64,000 bases of DNA from Chitinophaga sp. Ak27. GTDB taxonomy: Bacteria; Bacteroidota; Bacteroidia; Chitinophagales; Chitinophagaceae. The translations under genes and the position numbers were made by a program. Location of the stretch: assembly GCF_012726295.1 (NCBI RefSeq), contig NZ_JABAOB010000001.1, positions 992,001-1,056,000 on the forward strand, written 5' to 3'. Shown here one piece after another: positions 55,667-64,000 of the stretch; the stretch's first letter is position 1, and each line of letters opens with the position of its first letter. Under the pieces are notes generated by a model. It was not told the origin of the DNA and made no database searches. It was given only the letters and a program-made list of their open reading frames with translations.

Positions 55667-56083
55667 ATGAGTAAGTCGTCAACCAAATCGCTGGTATACA
55701 GTATTCCTTTAAGTTACCGTAAAATGGAAAACCTGCATATCGTTTTCTGGTTATTAAAAGATATCAGCTGGTGCATGATCTGGAAACCATTGGGCATTGC
55801 CATGATCTTCCCTACCCTGATCATTTCTATTATTATTGCCTGGCGTACCCGTCAGTTTATGGCAGAATTATGCCACAACGTAGCCATCAGCGTGTGGATT
55901 GCCGCCAATTCCTACTGGATGATCAGCGAATTTTTACATTTCGATACCCGGGTTATTGTTGGAGATATTACCTACAAACACCTGGCCCTGATTCCTTTCC
56001 TGACCGGATTGCTGATACTGGCCTACTTCTATCTCTATTATCAACCCCGCCACAAAGAAGACACAGAGGTTATTCCAGGATAA
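55667..56083 (+). CDS. Small conserved-looking membrane protein of unknown function
   Basis: A 138-residue protein with about three membrane helices: residues 36-58 (MIWKPLGIAMIFPTLIISII), 70-90 (NVAISVWIAANSYWMISEF) and 107-127 (ALIPFLTGLLILAYFYLYY), and a charged tail. ATG at codon 20 (MENLHIVFW) is an alternative start. Its last 14 bases overlap the end of the convergent exosortase gene. I do not recognise a named family and propose no function. Confidence 0.75.
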   Translation: MSKSSTKSLVYSIPLSYRKMENLHIVFWLLKDISWCMIWKPLGIAMIFPTLIISIIIAWRTRQFMAELCHNVAISVWIAANSYWMISEFLHFDTRVIVGDITYKHLALIPFLTGLLILAYFYLYYQPRHKEDTEVIPG

Positions 56084-57407
56084 GATGCGCGTTCAGCAGG
56101 TTTGTTACGGTAGGTACCAGCAGGAATTGCTTTTCTACCGTAACATTCACCAGCGCATAGTCATTGCCGTTAATACCCGCATCCCAGCGCCATTCCAGCT
56201 GGCTATTGGTGGCATGGGCGCCGCTTTCATACCACCAGGCGGTATAAAGCGTGCTGCTATCTTTTTTTAATTCTGCGATAAAAATCTTATTCCCCCCGAT
56301 GGAGGCTTCCTTCACTTTATGAAATTCAAAGCCGCTCCCCTTCCAGCAGATCATGGGCTGATGATCTGTGAAATAAAAACCTTTTACCGGCTTTACATAT
56401 AACAGCGCTTCCGCATTCGTTGCTTTCACTACGTTATCCGGTAATACCGTATAGGTATATCCAGGCAGCCGTTTTACCGGCATAGCGCGGGCGGCGGCTT
56501 TAGATGGCGCCCAGCAATGAATGCCAATGATACCGGCGGCCAGCAACAGTTGCAATCCCATCCCATAACCGTAAGGTACCGGCGCAGGCGGTCCTTGAAC
56601 CCTCGCCTTACCCAACCGTTTTATTAACCGGGGCAGCAGGAATAATAGGGGTAACACCACATAGATCAATAAGGTAACAATGCCGCCCATTTCATGGGCA
56701 GCAGTACCCGGAGGCAGTACCAACTGCACGAGTAAGATAATACGAAACAGGTTGGCGACTACATTTAATACTACGATGAAAGCCAATACCAGCAACAGTA
56801 AAACCGGAGATAAAACACGCTGTAGTTTCCGTTGGTACAAGGCTATCAACGCCACACCACACAGCAATGAAGTTAGCAGCATTTGTAAACCCATACAGGC
56901 TGTGTCTACGCTAAACTCGCTGTCTCCTACCAGGATCAGGTTACCGCTGGTAGTGATGGCGGGGTTTACAAGATGTAACAGGTGACCGGCCATTCCGCTC
57001 AACCACAGCCGGATGGGGAAGGTAAATACGCCGGTGATATTGTCGATAGCGGGACTGGCCAGGATGGCTGTTAATGCCACCAGGAATGACAAACGTCCGT
57101 AAAAATATTCTACTACAAAAAAGGCTGCGGTCAGTAAAGTTGCATATCGCAACGTAAATACAGGCATTTGCCAGGATAGCAGGCCGAAAACCAGGGCGAT
57201 CCAGCCCCAGCGGGTACTGCCTTTCCGGGAGGCATCTACTTGGAGTACCAGCATCATCGTCAACACGCACAGTAAAAAGAAGGGACTGCGCCATTCGAAA
57301 TAGCCCTGCAACTGCAGGATGGCGAGGATAAAATAAACTGCCAGCAGCATCGCCGCCGACAGTTTTGCCCCTCTATTCAAATTATGTATATCCAATAACG
57401 TTAGCAT
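56070..57407 (-). CDS. xrtN: Exosortase XrtN
   Basis: A 445-residue inner-membrane protein with about eight helices in the first 270 residues and a soluble C-terminal domain of about 140 residues (EpsI-like, with MICWKGSGFEF). The exosortase catalytic residues are Cys171 (DTACMGLQ), Arg222 (NVVANLFRI) and His238 (AAHEMGG). Exosortases cut and transfer proteins bearing PEP-CTERM-like tails. The XrtN type is known from Bacteroidota with one dedicated VIT-domain partner, and that gene overlaps this one by 7 bases upstream. The symbol rests on motif and neighbour recognition. Confidence 0.9.
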   Translation of the reverse strand: MLTLLDIHNLNRGAKLSAAMLLAVYFILAILQLQGYFEWRSPFFLLCVLTMMLVLQVDASRKGSTRWGWIALVFGLLSWQMPVFTLRYATLLTAAFFVVEYFYGRLSFLVALTAILASPAIDNITGVFTFPIRLWLSGMAGHLLHLVNPAITTSGNLILVGDSEFSVDTACMGLQMLLTSLLCGVALIALYQRKLQRVLSPVLLLLVLAFIVVLNVVANLFRIILLVQLVLPPGTAAHEMGGIVTLLIYVVLPLLFLLPRLIKRLGKARVQGPPAPVPYGYGMGLQLLLAAGIIGIHCWAPSKAAARAMPVKRLPGYTYTVLPDNVVKATNAEALLYVKPVKGFYFTDHQPMICWKGSGFEFHKVKEASIGGNKIFIAELKKDSSTLYTAWWYESGAHATNSQLEWRWDAGINGNDYALVNVTVEKQFLLVPTVTNLLNAHLILE

Positions 57408-59896
57408 ACCGTTTTTTTTCTGCGAAACAATACTTTCTCAAATCTTACATAAGCCAGGATCAGTACGGCGATGATAAACAAGGCCCATTCATGCGGTTCC
57501 GGCACGGCGCCGTGACTCTTCAGGGTAGCATTTTGCAGGGAGTTCAGGTCTTCTTTTATGTCAACCCGTTTATAGTCCTGCGCAGATTCCAGCACCACCA
57601 GGCTGGATAATGGTGTAACGATATAGGCTTTGGCAGCGGTATTAATTAATGCGGAGCTATCGGTTGCCACCTGCCGGCCCATTTGCTGTAGCACCTGGTT
57701 ATAGGCAAAGAGACGGGCCAGGTGATCAGGACCGGTGTTGCCCGCATTGTCAGCACTGCTAACGATACGCATGCCGGCATGTGCGATCACCTGGTCGGCG
57801 CTATCGGCCTCCGGGCGCAGGAAACGCTGTTGCTTCAGTTGGCGCAGTAATTCTTCCGTAGTGCCATGATCGTAGATCAGTGACCGTGATTCTCTCAATG
57901 TGGCCAGGTAGGGAGAAATGGTGGCGCCTATATTATATACCCTCACCGGTTGATGCGCCAGGTATTGCAGCAGCGGCTCCCGGAAGGAGCTATCCAGATC
58001 TTTCAGCTGCGGAGAGATATTATCGCTGGCTGTAATCACCAAAGCGTTGGCGGCCTCCGGAAGCTGATGAAAAGGAAACAGGGAAAAACGCGCCTGTTGC
58101 AGCTGATTAAAGAGCGTCTGTTGGTTATTGTCTGTAACGGCTGTTTTTCCGTTGACTGGGTGAAATACCCATACCGCCTTACCTTTCAGCTGCAGCAATA
58201 TTTTGCGGTAGTCTTCATAGCGCCAGTTGCAGTTGAGGTCCAGGTAATAATCGGCCGGCAGGGATATTTCGTAATTGGGGGTATAAGGCAACAGCGTATA
58301 GCGCAGACCGTTAAAATTGAATGCCGCATTGTCCATTGGTATGGAGGGAAAGCGCAGTTCCCAGTTGGCGTCATAGTCTCCTTTCCGGGTGATGGTATGC
58401 TGGCTGCCACTGCGAAACCCTGGCGGCAGTGTGATGCCGGCAGGCCAGCGATCCATGTGCAGGTTTGCCTCATAGCTGGCATCTTCATGCGGTGGACCTT
58501 CAAACCAGGCGGGCTGATAGCATAACTGCCCTTTTTCCACGGAGAGCGGAGAAGTGATGCCTATCTTAAATTTTCTTTCTCCCGCTGCCGGTACAGGAAA
58601 TACGCGCACCACTACCCGATCGCCCTCCTGCCAGTGTACTACAGAGGGATCGTGCCGCTCCACTCCTACGATTTGTTTATAGGCCTGGGTGGCTTTCTGC
58701 CGGGTAGTGGGCACGCCTTTTTCTTCTCTGCCGTTGATCCAGAGGGACAGGGAGGTTACCACTGCGCCTTGTGGCAAGTGGAAAGTATAAATCGCTTCCT
58801 CGTCGCGGGTCCAGGTTCTTTCGTCGTGATTGGCTACGGTGAGTGTATGTTCGGTATAGGCCAGGTGGTATTGCGGCCATATATCCGCTGTGGTGGCCAC
58901 CCGGGTAGTTACCAGGTCGTTGCCGCTCCAAAGGCGTTCTTCTGTGTAGTGGCGTTTATCATAGATTACGTTGAGGATGTTGAGGCGATCGTCCCCGCTA
59001 ATGGTAGTACGGCCAAACAATGCGCTGGCTGTTACGAAGAGGGGATCATGTATCAGTTCATGGTCGTAGCGCCTGTCGGGGACATCCCAGAAGCTGGCGT
59101 CTGTCCATACCGGGCTTACATACACCAGGTCTGTTTTCAGTATCTTTTCTACCAACGGTCCACGAGGCAGGGTTTGGGCGGTCTTCATCCAAACGGGCAT
59201 TCCATTGTTTTGGCTGATTGCCAGGTGTTCGCTGTCATCTATCGCTTTCACCTGCATACCGTACACAATAACGTAAGCAGCCGTGAGGAGCAGTGCTGCG
59301 GCGCCGCTAAACAGGTAAGTAAGCCGGTAACGTTTCACTTTCCAGACTTCCTGCTGCACCATCCTCAAATTAAACCAGCAAAGCAGTATCGGCGTAAAGG
59401 TGACCACAGAAATGCCGATAGCGATGAGGGCTATCAGGCTGATGATATACAGGGGCAAGAGATAGATAGCCAGGTATACTGGCGCCAGGAAGGTAAATCC
59501 CAATACCGCGCATTGCAGGAGCCTTACCCATTCCGGCCAGCGGTCGAAGTAACCAAAGGCCAGGGTATTGGCGCAGAGCAGCACTAATACCACCACAAAC
59601 CAGGGGGCGGAGGTTTGAAAAACAGAGAATACATTATTAACGGTATAGGCATCTATGAATAACAATACAAATGCTGCTGCCGTCACTTTCCTGCGGTTAG
59701 GGCCTGCTTTCAGCGCCCCACTCCACCAGAGCGCCAGGAAATAGAAAAGAGCAATCAGGTGATTGATTAAAAAGGCAAAGACGGCTTTGTCTTCTACCAC
59801 ATAGCACGATGTTACAAATAACGGCAGGGATACTGTTAACAATACGAGGCCTAGTAAAAATGGCTCTGGTAGCCTTTTAGCCGGGGCTGCTTCCAT
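57401..59896 (-). CDS. XrtN-system VIT domain protein (exosortase target)
   Basis: An 831-residue membrane protein from ATG 59896; an in-frame start at 59947 would add 17 residues. About six membrane helices fill the first 230 residues. A VIT (inter-alpha-trypsin) domain is seen at about 335-460 (TVANHDERTWTRDEEAIYTFHLPQ in part, SLSLWINGREEKGV), then a long soluble region. The C-terminus is PEPHEW, one hydrophobic helix (ALFIIAVLILAYV) and a basic tail (FRRKK), a PEP-CTERM-like sorting signal. It is the likely sole substrate of the overlapping XrtN gene. The biological role is not established. Confidence 0.88.
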   Translation of the reverse strand: MEAAPAKRLPEPFLLGLVLLTVSLPLFVTSCYVVEDKAVFAFLINHLIALFYFLALWWSGALKAGPNRRKVTAAAFVLLFIDAYTVNNVFSVFQTSAPWFVVVLVLLCANTLAFGYFDRWPEWVRLLQCAVLGFTFLAPVYLAIYLLPLYIISLIALIAIGISVVTFTPILLCWFNLRMVQQEVWKVKRYRLTYLFSGAAALLLTAAYVIVYGMQVKAIDDSEHLAISQNNGMPVWMKTAQTLPRGPLVEKILKTDLVYVSPVWTDASFWDVPDRRYDHELIHDPLFVTASALFGRTTISGDDRLNILNVIYDKRHYTEERLWSGNDLVTTRVATTADIWPQYHLAYTEHTLTVANHDERTWTRDEEAIYTFHLPQGAVVTSLSLWINGREEKGVPTTRQKATQAYKQIVGVERHDPSVVHWQEGDRVVVRVFPVPAAGERKFKIGITSPLSVEKGQLCYQPAWFEGPPHEDASYEANLHMDRWPAGITLPPGFRSGSQHTITRKGDYDANWELRFPSIPMDNAAFNFNGLRYTLLPYTPNYEISLPADYYLDLNCNWRYEDYRKILLQLKGKAVWVFHPVNGKTAVTDNNQQTLFNQLQQARFSLFPFHQLPEAANALVITASDNISPQLKDLDSSFREPLLQYLAHQPVRVYNIGATISPYLATLRESRSLIYDHGTTEELLRQLKQQRFLRPEADSADQVIAHAGMRIVSSADNAGNTGPDHLARLFAYNQVLQQMGRQVATDSSALINTAAKAYIVTPLSSLVVLESAQDYKRVDIKEDLNSLQNATLKSHGAVPEPHEWALFIIAVLILAYVRFEKVLFRRKKTVC

Positions 59897-59985
59897 ATAC
59901 AGTTTTTGAATACGGGGTAAAATTATAAAATAAAAAGTACTTTGCAATACAAAGTAAAAAAAATATTTTGTCCGGATAATAACAA

Positions 59986-60018
59986 AAAGTGGTGATAGTT
60001 GCTGACTATCACCACTTT
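59986..60018 (-). terminator. Terminator after the GH51 gene
   Basis: A perfect 14-base stem (AAAGTGGTGATAGT and its inverse) with a 5-base loop ends in a T run on the minus strand. It lies 41 bases beyond the GH51 stop and before the VIT gene. Confidence 0.8.
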
Positions 60019-60058
60019 GTTACAACATGAGCTGGTTATTCTACCGGATCAGGCAGGC

Positions 60059-62608
60059 TTACCTGCGCGATTTTAACCGGATAACATTAACTGACAAAGC
60101 GGGCGCCGTCCAGTTAAAGTTCGTACCCGCGTTAGCAATAGTGTTTGTTTGTGGGACATAGGCAGTGGGCGTTGCAAACGAGTTTTCTGCGCCGGGTTTA
60201 TCTCCTGTAAGGGTAATTACCTCCGCCACAGGGCTTACCACTTCCTTCCCATCCAGGTGGATGGCAGCGCTCACAGGGCTTTCAGCTGCATTGACTATTT
60301 TCAGGATAATATCACCGGTTGCTTCATCTTTCCCGGCGATGGCAAATAGTTTTTGCGGTTCCTGATAAGTCATTAGGAGGATATCATCCACATAACATTT
60401 CACTTCCTCTGCACCTACTTCCAGCCGGATATTGTACCAGCGGTCTTTTTCCAAGGGTGCTTTCAACCGTACCGGGTTGCTGATACCGGCTACGTCATCT
60501 CCGTTCGTGAGACTTTCAAACACGGCATGCGAGTTGAGCCAGGAGCCAATATGCGCCCGCAGGCAGGTATTGGTATCCTTCACGGCAAAAGGAATAATGA
60601 AGGCGTTGACCCCGCCGGTTTTACGCGCTTTTAAAGTCAGCGTATAGGCGTTAAAGTGATAGTTCTTCAGAACGGCCAGTTGCTGAGGACCTTCCGCTGT
60701 TTGTCCCAGGATGTCTCCTGACTTCTTCCATTGCCCTCTTACGGAGAGCCAGTCCATCCACTGTGGGTCTTTGGCGCTGTTGTATACTGTATCTTTATCC
60801 TGCACCACTACGATGTCTTTATAATCGGCTTCTGTATCCCAGGTAGCGAGACCTATACCGCCTGAAAACCTTGGTTTTACCACTGTTTCGGGTTGCAGGG
60901 TAGTGCTGACGGGATAGTTGAAAGATGCTTTATGATCATTGAGCAGGTTGAGGGCATAATAAGAGATCCTGGCGAAGCTATTGGCGGCATTAAAATGGAT
61001 CAGGTTCACGGGCCAGTCCACGTCGTGCTCATTCACCAGCAAAGGGGCATAGCTGCTCATGTTAACCAGGTCGGCGTTCTTTTCCATGCTCATCACGTAT
61101 ACCGCATCACTGAGCGCGGCCTGCAGATTACCGCTACCTACACCGGCGTTGGTGGCGTATTCGCCCACGTACATTTTCCAGTTACCGCGTTTATAACGAT
61201 CGAAATGATCGAAATTTCGCAGACTCCAGCCGGCATCTTTATAGGCATGTTCATCCACAATATCGGTATGCTGCATACTGTCGAGCGTATGGCGGTTTAC
61301 ATCGCCAATACCCATACTGGCAATGATGCCGATCTGCGGATACCTGGCATGAATGGCGTTGTAGAATTTGTTATATCTTTTCGCATAGGCAGGCCCGTGC
61401 TGCTCGTTGCCTACTTCCACGTATTTAAGCGGAAAGGGCGCCGGATGGCCGTTGGCGGCGCGTACTCCTCCCCAGTGAGAGGTAACTGGCCCTATAGCGT
61501 ATTCAATGGCATCGAGTGCATTTTGTATCACCGGCGCGAGACTATCTTCCGGGAGGAAGGTGCCGCTGCGGTATTCGCAGGAGACGCCTGCGTTGAATAC
61601 ATATAACGCTGCGGCGTTGATATCTTCGCAAAACTGCAGGTATTCGTGGAAGCCGAAACCGTTGCTGCTCCAATAACCCCATGGGCTATATGTAGCTGAC
61701 CGTTGCTCCAGGGGGCCGATGGTATTTTTCCAGTTGGGCGCACTTTCTATTGTGATCCCTTCTACATAGCAACCGCCGGGCCAGCGCACAAAGGCAGGTT
61801 TCATGCGGGCAATGAGCATGGCCAGGTCGCTGCGCATGCCATTGGGGCGGTTGCGGAAAGTATGTACAGGAAACAGCGATACCATGTCGAGTAACAGTAT
61901 CCCTTTGTTTTGGAAAGAGAGCACCAGTTTACCTGCCGGATCACTTTCCTTTGCAGTGAATACTGCCGAATATTGTCGCCAGTAAGCAGAACCCGCCATG
62001 TTAAATGTCGTATCAGCCAATACCTTACCGGTACCCGATTGCAGGGATACAGTAATCTTTCCCGTATAGCCTTTTACGTTATTCGCGAAAAAAGACAGCC
62101 GGTAAGATTCCCCCCGGGTAATATTCATACCCCAGAATCCTTCATTAACCAAGGAAGGATAATTGCGTGTATCCGTACCTGTTACCATCACCTGTAATGC
62201 ATTCGGCGTAGCTTTGTACAATGGATGGTCTGTGGCCAGTGACAGCTGCAGGCCTTTGTTTTCAATATGCCACGCCGGCCATTGGCTATGAACGGGCCAT
62301 TCCATTTTCCAGTCAGACGGCTGCCCGAGCATAAAATGGGGCTTTGCCGGGAAAGGCTGTAACCAACCGTTTTCCAGGCGGGTACCGGCAGGGATTACAT
62401 GATCTTCGAAGCCACGGTTTTGCACCATTTCTGCATACAGCCCGCCTTCTCCGGCATGGCTGATTTCTTCGAAGAAAATACCATGCAGGGTGGCAGGCAC
62501 CGTAGCGCCCTTTACCGTTGTATTCACGTGGATATCAGCCCTGGATTGGGCTATAGTATGGTAATAACCCATCAGCAATCCGATGGCGGCCAGATAACCC
62601 TGTTTCAT
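60059..62608 (-). CDS. GH51 alpha-L-arabinofuranosidase
   Basis: An 849-residue exported enzyme with a signal peptide of about 20 residues. It has a carbohydrate-binding domain (CBM4/9-like) at residues about 110-250. The GH51 barrel carries acid/base Glu402 (VEVGNEQHG) and nucleophile Glu483 (YVGEYATNAG); LHGIFFEEISHAGEGGLYAE is the family opening. The C-terminal part contains a LamG-like beta-sandwich (about 630-770). It releases arabinofuranose from arabinan, arabinoxylan or arabinogalactan side chains. It starts 12 bases after the upstream GH127 stop, so both are co-transcribed. Confidence 0.95.
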   Translation of the reverse strand: MKQGYLAAIGLLMGYYHTIAQSRADIHVNTTVKGATVPATLHGIFFEEISHAGEGGLYAEMVQNRGFEDHVIPAGTRLENGWLQPFPAKPHFMLGQPSDWKMEWPVHSQWPAWHIENKGLQLSLATDHPLYKATPNALQVMVTGTDTRNYPSLVNEGFWGMNITRGESYRLSFFANNVKGYTGKITVSLQSGTGKVLADTTFNMAGSAYWRQYSAVFTAKESDPAGKLVLSFQNKGILLLDMVSLFPVHTFRNRPNGMRSDLAMLIARMKPAFVRWPGGCYVEGITIESAPNWKNTIGPLEQRSATYSPWGYWSSNGFGFHEYLQFCEDINAAALYVFNAGVSCEYRSGTFLPEDSLAPVIQNALDAIEYAIGPVTSHWGGVRAANGHPAPFPLKYVEVGNEQHGPAYAKRYNKFYNAIHARYPQIGIIASMGIGDVNRHTLDSMQHTDIVDEHAYKDAGWSLRNFDHFDRYKRGNWKMYVGEYATNAGVGSGNLQAALSDAVYVMSMEKNADLVNMSSYAPLLVNEHDVDWPVNLIHFNAANSFARISYYALNLLNDHKASFNYPVSTTLQPETVVKPRFSGGIGLATWDTEADYKDIVVVQDKDTVYNSAKDPQWMDWLSVRGQWKKSGDILGQTAEGPQQLAVLKNYHFNAYTLTLKARKTGGVNAFIIPFAVKDTNTCLRAHIGSWLNSHAVFESLTNGDDVAGISNPVRLKAPLEKDRWYNIRLEVGAEEVKCYVDDILLMTYQEPQKLFAIAGKDEATGDIILKIVNAAESPVSAAIHLDGKEVVSPVAEVITLTGDKPGAENSFATPTAYVPQTNTIANAGTNFNWTAPALSVNVIRLKSRR

Positions 62609-62620
62609 GCGTTTATCTTA

Positions 62621-64000
62621 TTATTCTACTATCCATTCGTGAATACCCGACGAATTATCTGCCGGCAGCTGCACTTCCAGCTTTAGGGCGTTGGTAGTTA
62701 CCGGTTCGAAGGATACTACATTGTACTTGTCTTTTTCTACCGTGTAGGGTGTGGCATTCTTTACAGGTACCCACTCGCTGCCCTGTTTATAGTAGAGCTT
62801 CCAGGCGGTGGGAATGCGGCAGCCACCGAAGGGACCATCATCGTACCAATATACTTTAGAACGGCTAATGGTATGAGCACTGTCGAAGTCATACTGCACC
62901 CATTCGCTGCTGCCTTTAGCGGGCCACCAATGTAAATACAAGGCGCTGTTATCTTTGGAATCCTTGGGTTCGTACTGGTCATTGAGGGCCATGAGCATGC
63001 GCCGGTTCTTTACCGACGCGCTGATCTTGCTTTTAGACGCAATGGTAGGTGCAGGCTTAGGACGGGCGGCGGCGGCTTCAAACGGAATCCATACCGTCAT
63101 TTCAGCAGGACCGCGGTTAGCCCAGGAATAATACGGGATAGCCGTTACCGTTTGCTGACTGTTAATCAGTGCATCCGAATTCAGCTGCCGGCTGCTAGAG
63201 CTGCCCGGCATTTGCAGGGTCATTACGCCGTTGAGCAGGTTGGTCTGGAAGACCGGTGTTACAGTAGCATCTTTTGCCACTACGATGTTCTGTACCGTGG
63301 CATCTTTATTATCCGGTCCCTCCAGGCAATACATGATGGGTCCGCGTTCCAGCGCAAAGCGGTACTGATCGTCTTTCACCGGCGTAGCGGCCAGCACCTT
63401 CTTCACGTCCATCGGTAAGTCGATCGTTACCTTGTCTCCTTTTTTCCAGGTGCGTTTAATCACTGCATATCCTTTCTCCACCGTGTAATGGAGCGGCTGA
63501 CCATTCAGCAGGATGGGAATAGTAACTGCGGAGTTATCTTCCTCGAAGTAAAGGTTACCGGGCACCGGGCGGTTTTCTGCCCATCCGGGGATACGTACTT
63601 TCAGGGTAAAGGCCGTAGGTTTCGCCGTGTTGATGGTGATATCATCTTTCCCGTTCCAGGGATAATCTGTTTGCTGTACAATGCCTACTTTACCGGCTTT
63701 CAGCTGTATGGTGGCAGCATCGCCGACAAACAGATTTACGTATAAATCATTGTCTTTCTGTGCGTATACATAACCTGGCATAGAAGGCAGGAAGCGGGTC
63801 ATATTGGAAATACAGCAGGCGCATCCAAACCAGGCGCTGCGCTGGTGCTGCCCCATAGAGGCCAGCGGATTGGGATAAAAAAACCGGTCACCGCTGATGG
63901 ATACCCCGGACAGCAGCCCGTTATACAGAGTACGTTCCAGCACATCTATATATTTGGAGTCGCCGTGAAGCAGGAACATGCGGTTGTTCCAGTACACGTT
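62621..64000 (-). CDS. GH127 beta-L-arabinofuranosidase-like protein, C-terminal part
   Basis: The gene runs in from beyond 64000; about 459 C-terminal residues are seen. The start of the visible part (YWNNRMFLLHGDSKYIDVLE) and FGCACCISNMTRF match GH127, where a Cys of this motif is the nucleophile and others bind zinc. After the barrel come beta domains and a discoidin-like C-terminus (about the last 100 residues: SKVYWYDDGPFGGCRIPTAW). GH127/GH146 enzymes cleave beta-arabinofuranose. Together with GH51 next to it, this suggests attack on arabinose-bearing plant glycan or glycoprotein. The exact family (127 or 146) is not certain. Confidence 0.88.
   Translation of the reverse strand, partial: NVYWNNRMFLLHGDSKYIDVLERTLYNGLLSGVSISGDRFFYPNPLASMGQHQRSAWFGCACCISNMTRFLPSMPGYVYAQKDNDLYVNLFVGDAATIQLKAGKVGIVQQTDYPWNGKDDITINTAKPTAFTLKVRIPGWAENRPVPGNLYFEEDNSAVTIPILLNGQPLHYTVEKGYAVIKRTWKKGDKVTIDLPMDVKKVLAATPVKDDQYRFALERGPIMYCLEGPDNKDATVQNIVVAKDATVTPVFQTNLLNGVMTLQMPGSSSSRQLNSDALINSQQTVTAIPYYSWANRGPAEMTVWIPFEAAAARPKPAPTIASKSKISASVKNRRMLMALNDQYEPKDSKDNSALYLHWWPAKGSSEWVQYDFDSAHTISRSKVYWYDDGPFGGCRIPTAWKLYYKQGSEWVPVKNATPYTVEKDKYNVVSFEPVTTNALKLEVQLPADNSSGIHEWIVE

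Noticed and set aside
58634..59587. 317-codon open frame on the plus strand within the VIT protein gene
   Set aside because: Antisense to a gene with clear domains; composition is irregular and Cys/Gly/His-rich, as expected for a shadow frame.

Overview
The window reads as chromosomal DNA of a Bacteroidota bacterium, most likely a member of the Chitinophagaceae close to Chitinophaga. The reasons are two SusC/SusD pairs, a hybrid two-component system (HTCS) regulator, an ECF sigma/FecR pair, lipoprotein-rich glycan loci, an exosortase of the XrtN type, and a promoter with the Bacteroidota -33/-7 form (TTTG, 19 bases, TAnnTTTG). Nothing looks phage-derived or like an insertion sequence. The genus is an inference from gene content only.

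Layout. 1-10662: a polysaccharide utilisation locus (PUL) with the 3' part of an HTCS regulator, a GH31 enzyme with a PA14 insert, SusC, SusD and a surface lipoprotein. 10879-17833: a small serine hydrolase, a phosphodiesterase/alkaline-phosphatase fusion, a GH2 enzyme, a Nudix-type regulator and a HAD phosphatase. 17937-26452 (minus strand): ECF sigma, FecR anti-sigma, a SusC with STN domain, SusD, a TlpA-like thioredoxin and an SRPBCC protein. The two SusCD loci therefore show the two usual control modes, HTCS and ECF/FecR.

26588-45153 is the most interesting part. A YncE-like propeller is followed by an RsbQ-like hydrolase paired with a GAF/PAS protein that has no output domain. Convergent to these is a tight minus-strand operon: CHASE3/GAF hybrid kinase with three receivers, CheR, CheB and a receiver-histidine kinase. 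There is no chemoreceptor, CheA or CheW. Divergent from it is a plus-strand operon: single-domain response regulator, HEAT-repeat membrane protein, two paralogous GT2 synthases, a TPR/beta-barrel protein and a DUF4838 lipoprotein. I read this as a synthase-dependent exopolysaccharide assembly and export system under a chemosensory-like signalling module; this reading is inference.

45231-51530: a TetR regulator and a TolC/adaptor/RND efflux operon, with three copies of an operator-like sequence that also help to fix the TetR start. 51599-56083: outer-membrane barrels, an aldose epimerase, a short-chain dehydrogenase, a lipase-like hydrolase and a small membrane protein. 56070-59896: exosortase XrtN and its VIT-domain partner, which ends in a PEP-CTERM-like sorting tail. 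60059-64000: GH51 and a partial GH127, an arabinose-releasing pair. Two long near-identical palindromes (1729-1811 and 52116-52223) belong to one repeat family. I saw no tRNA, rRNA or CRISPR array.
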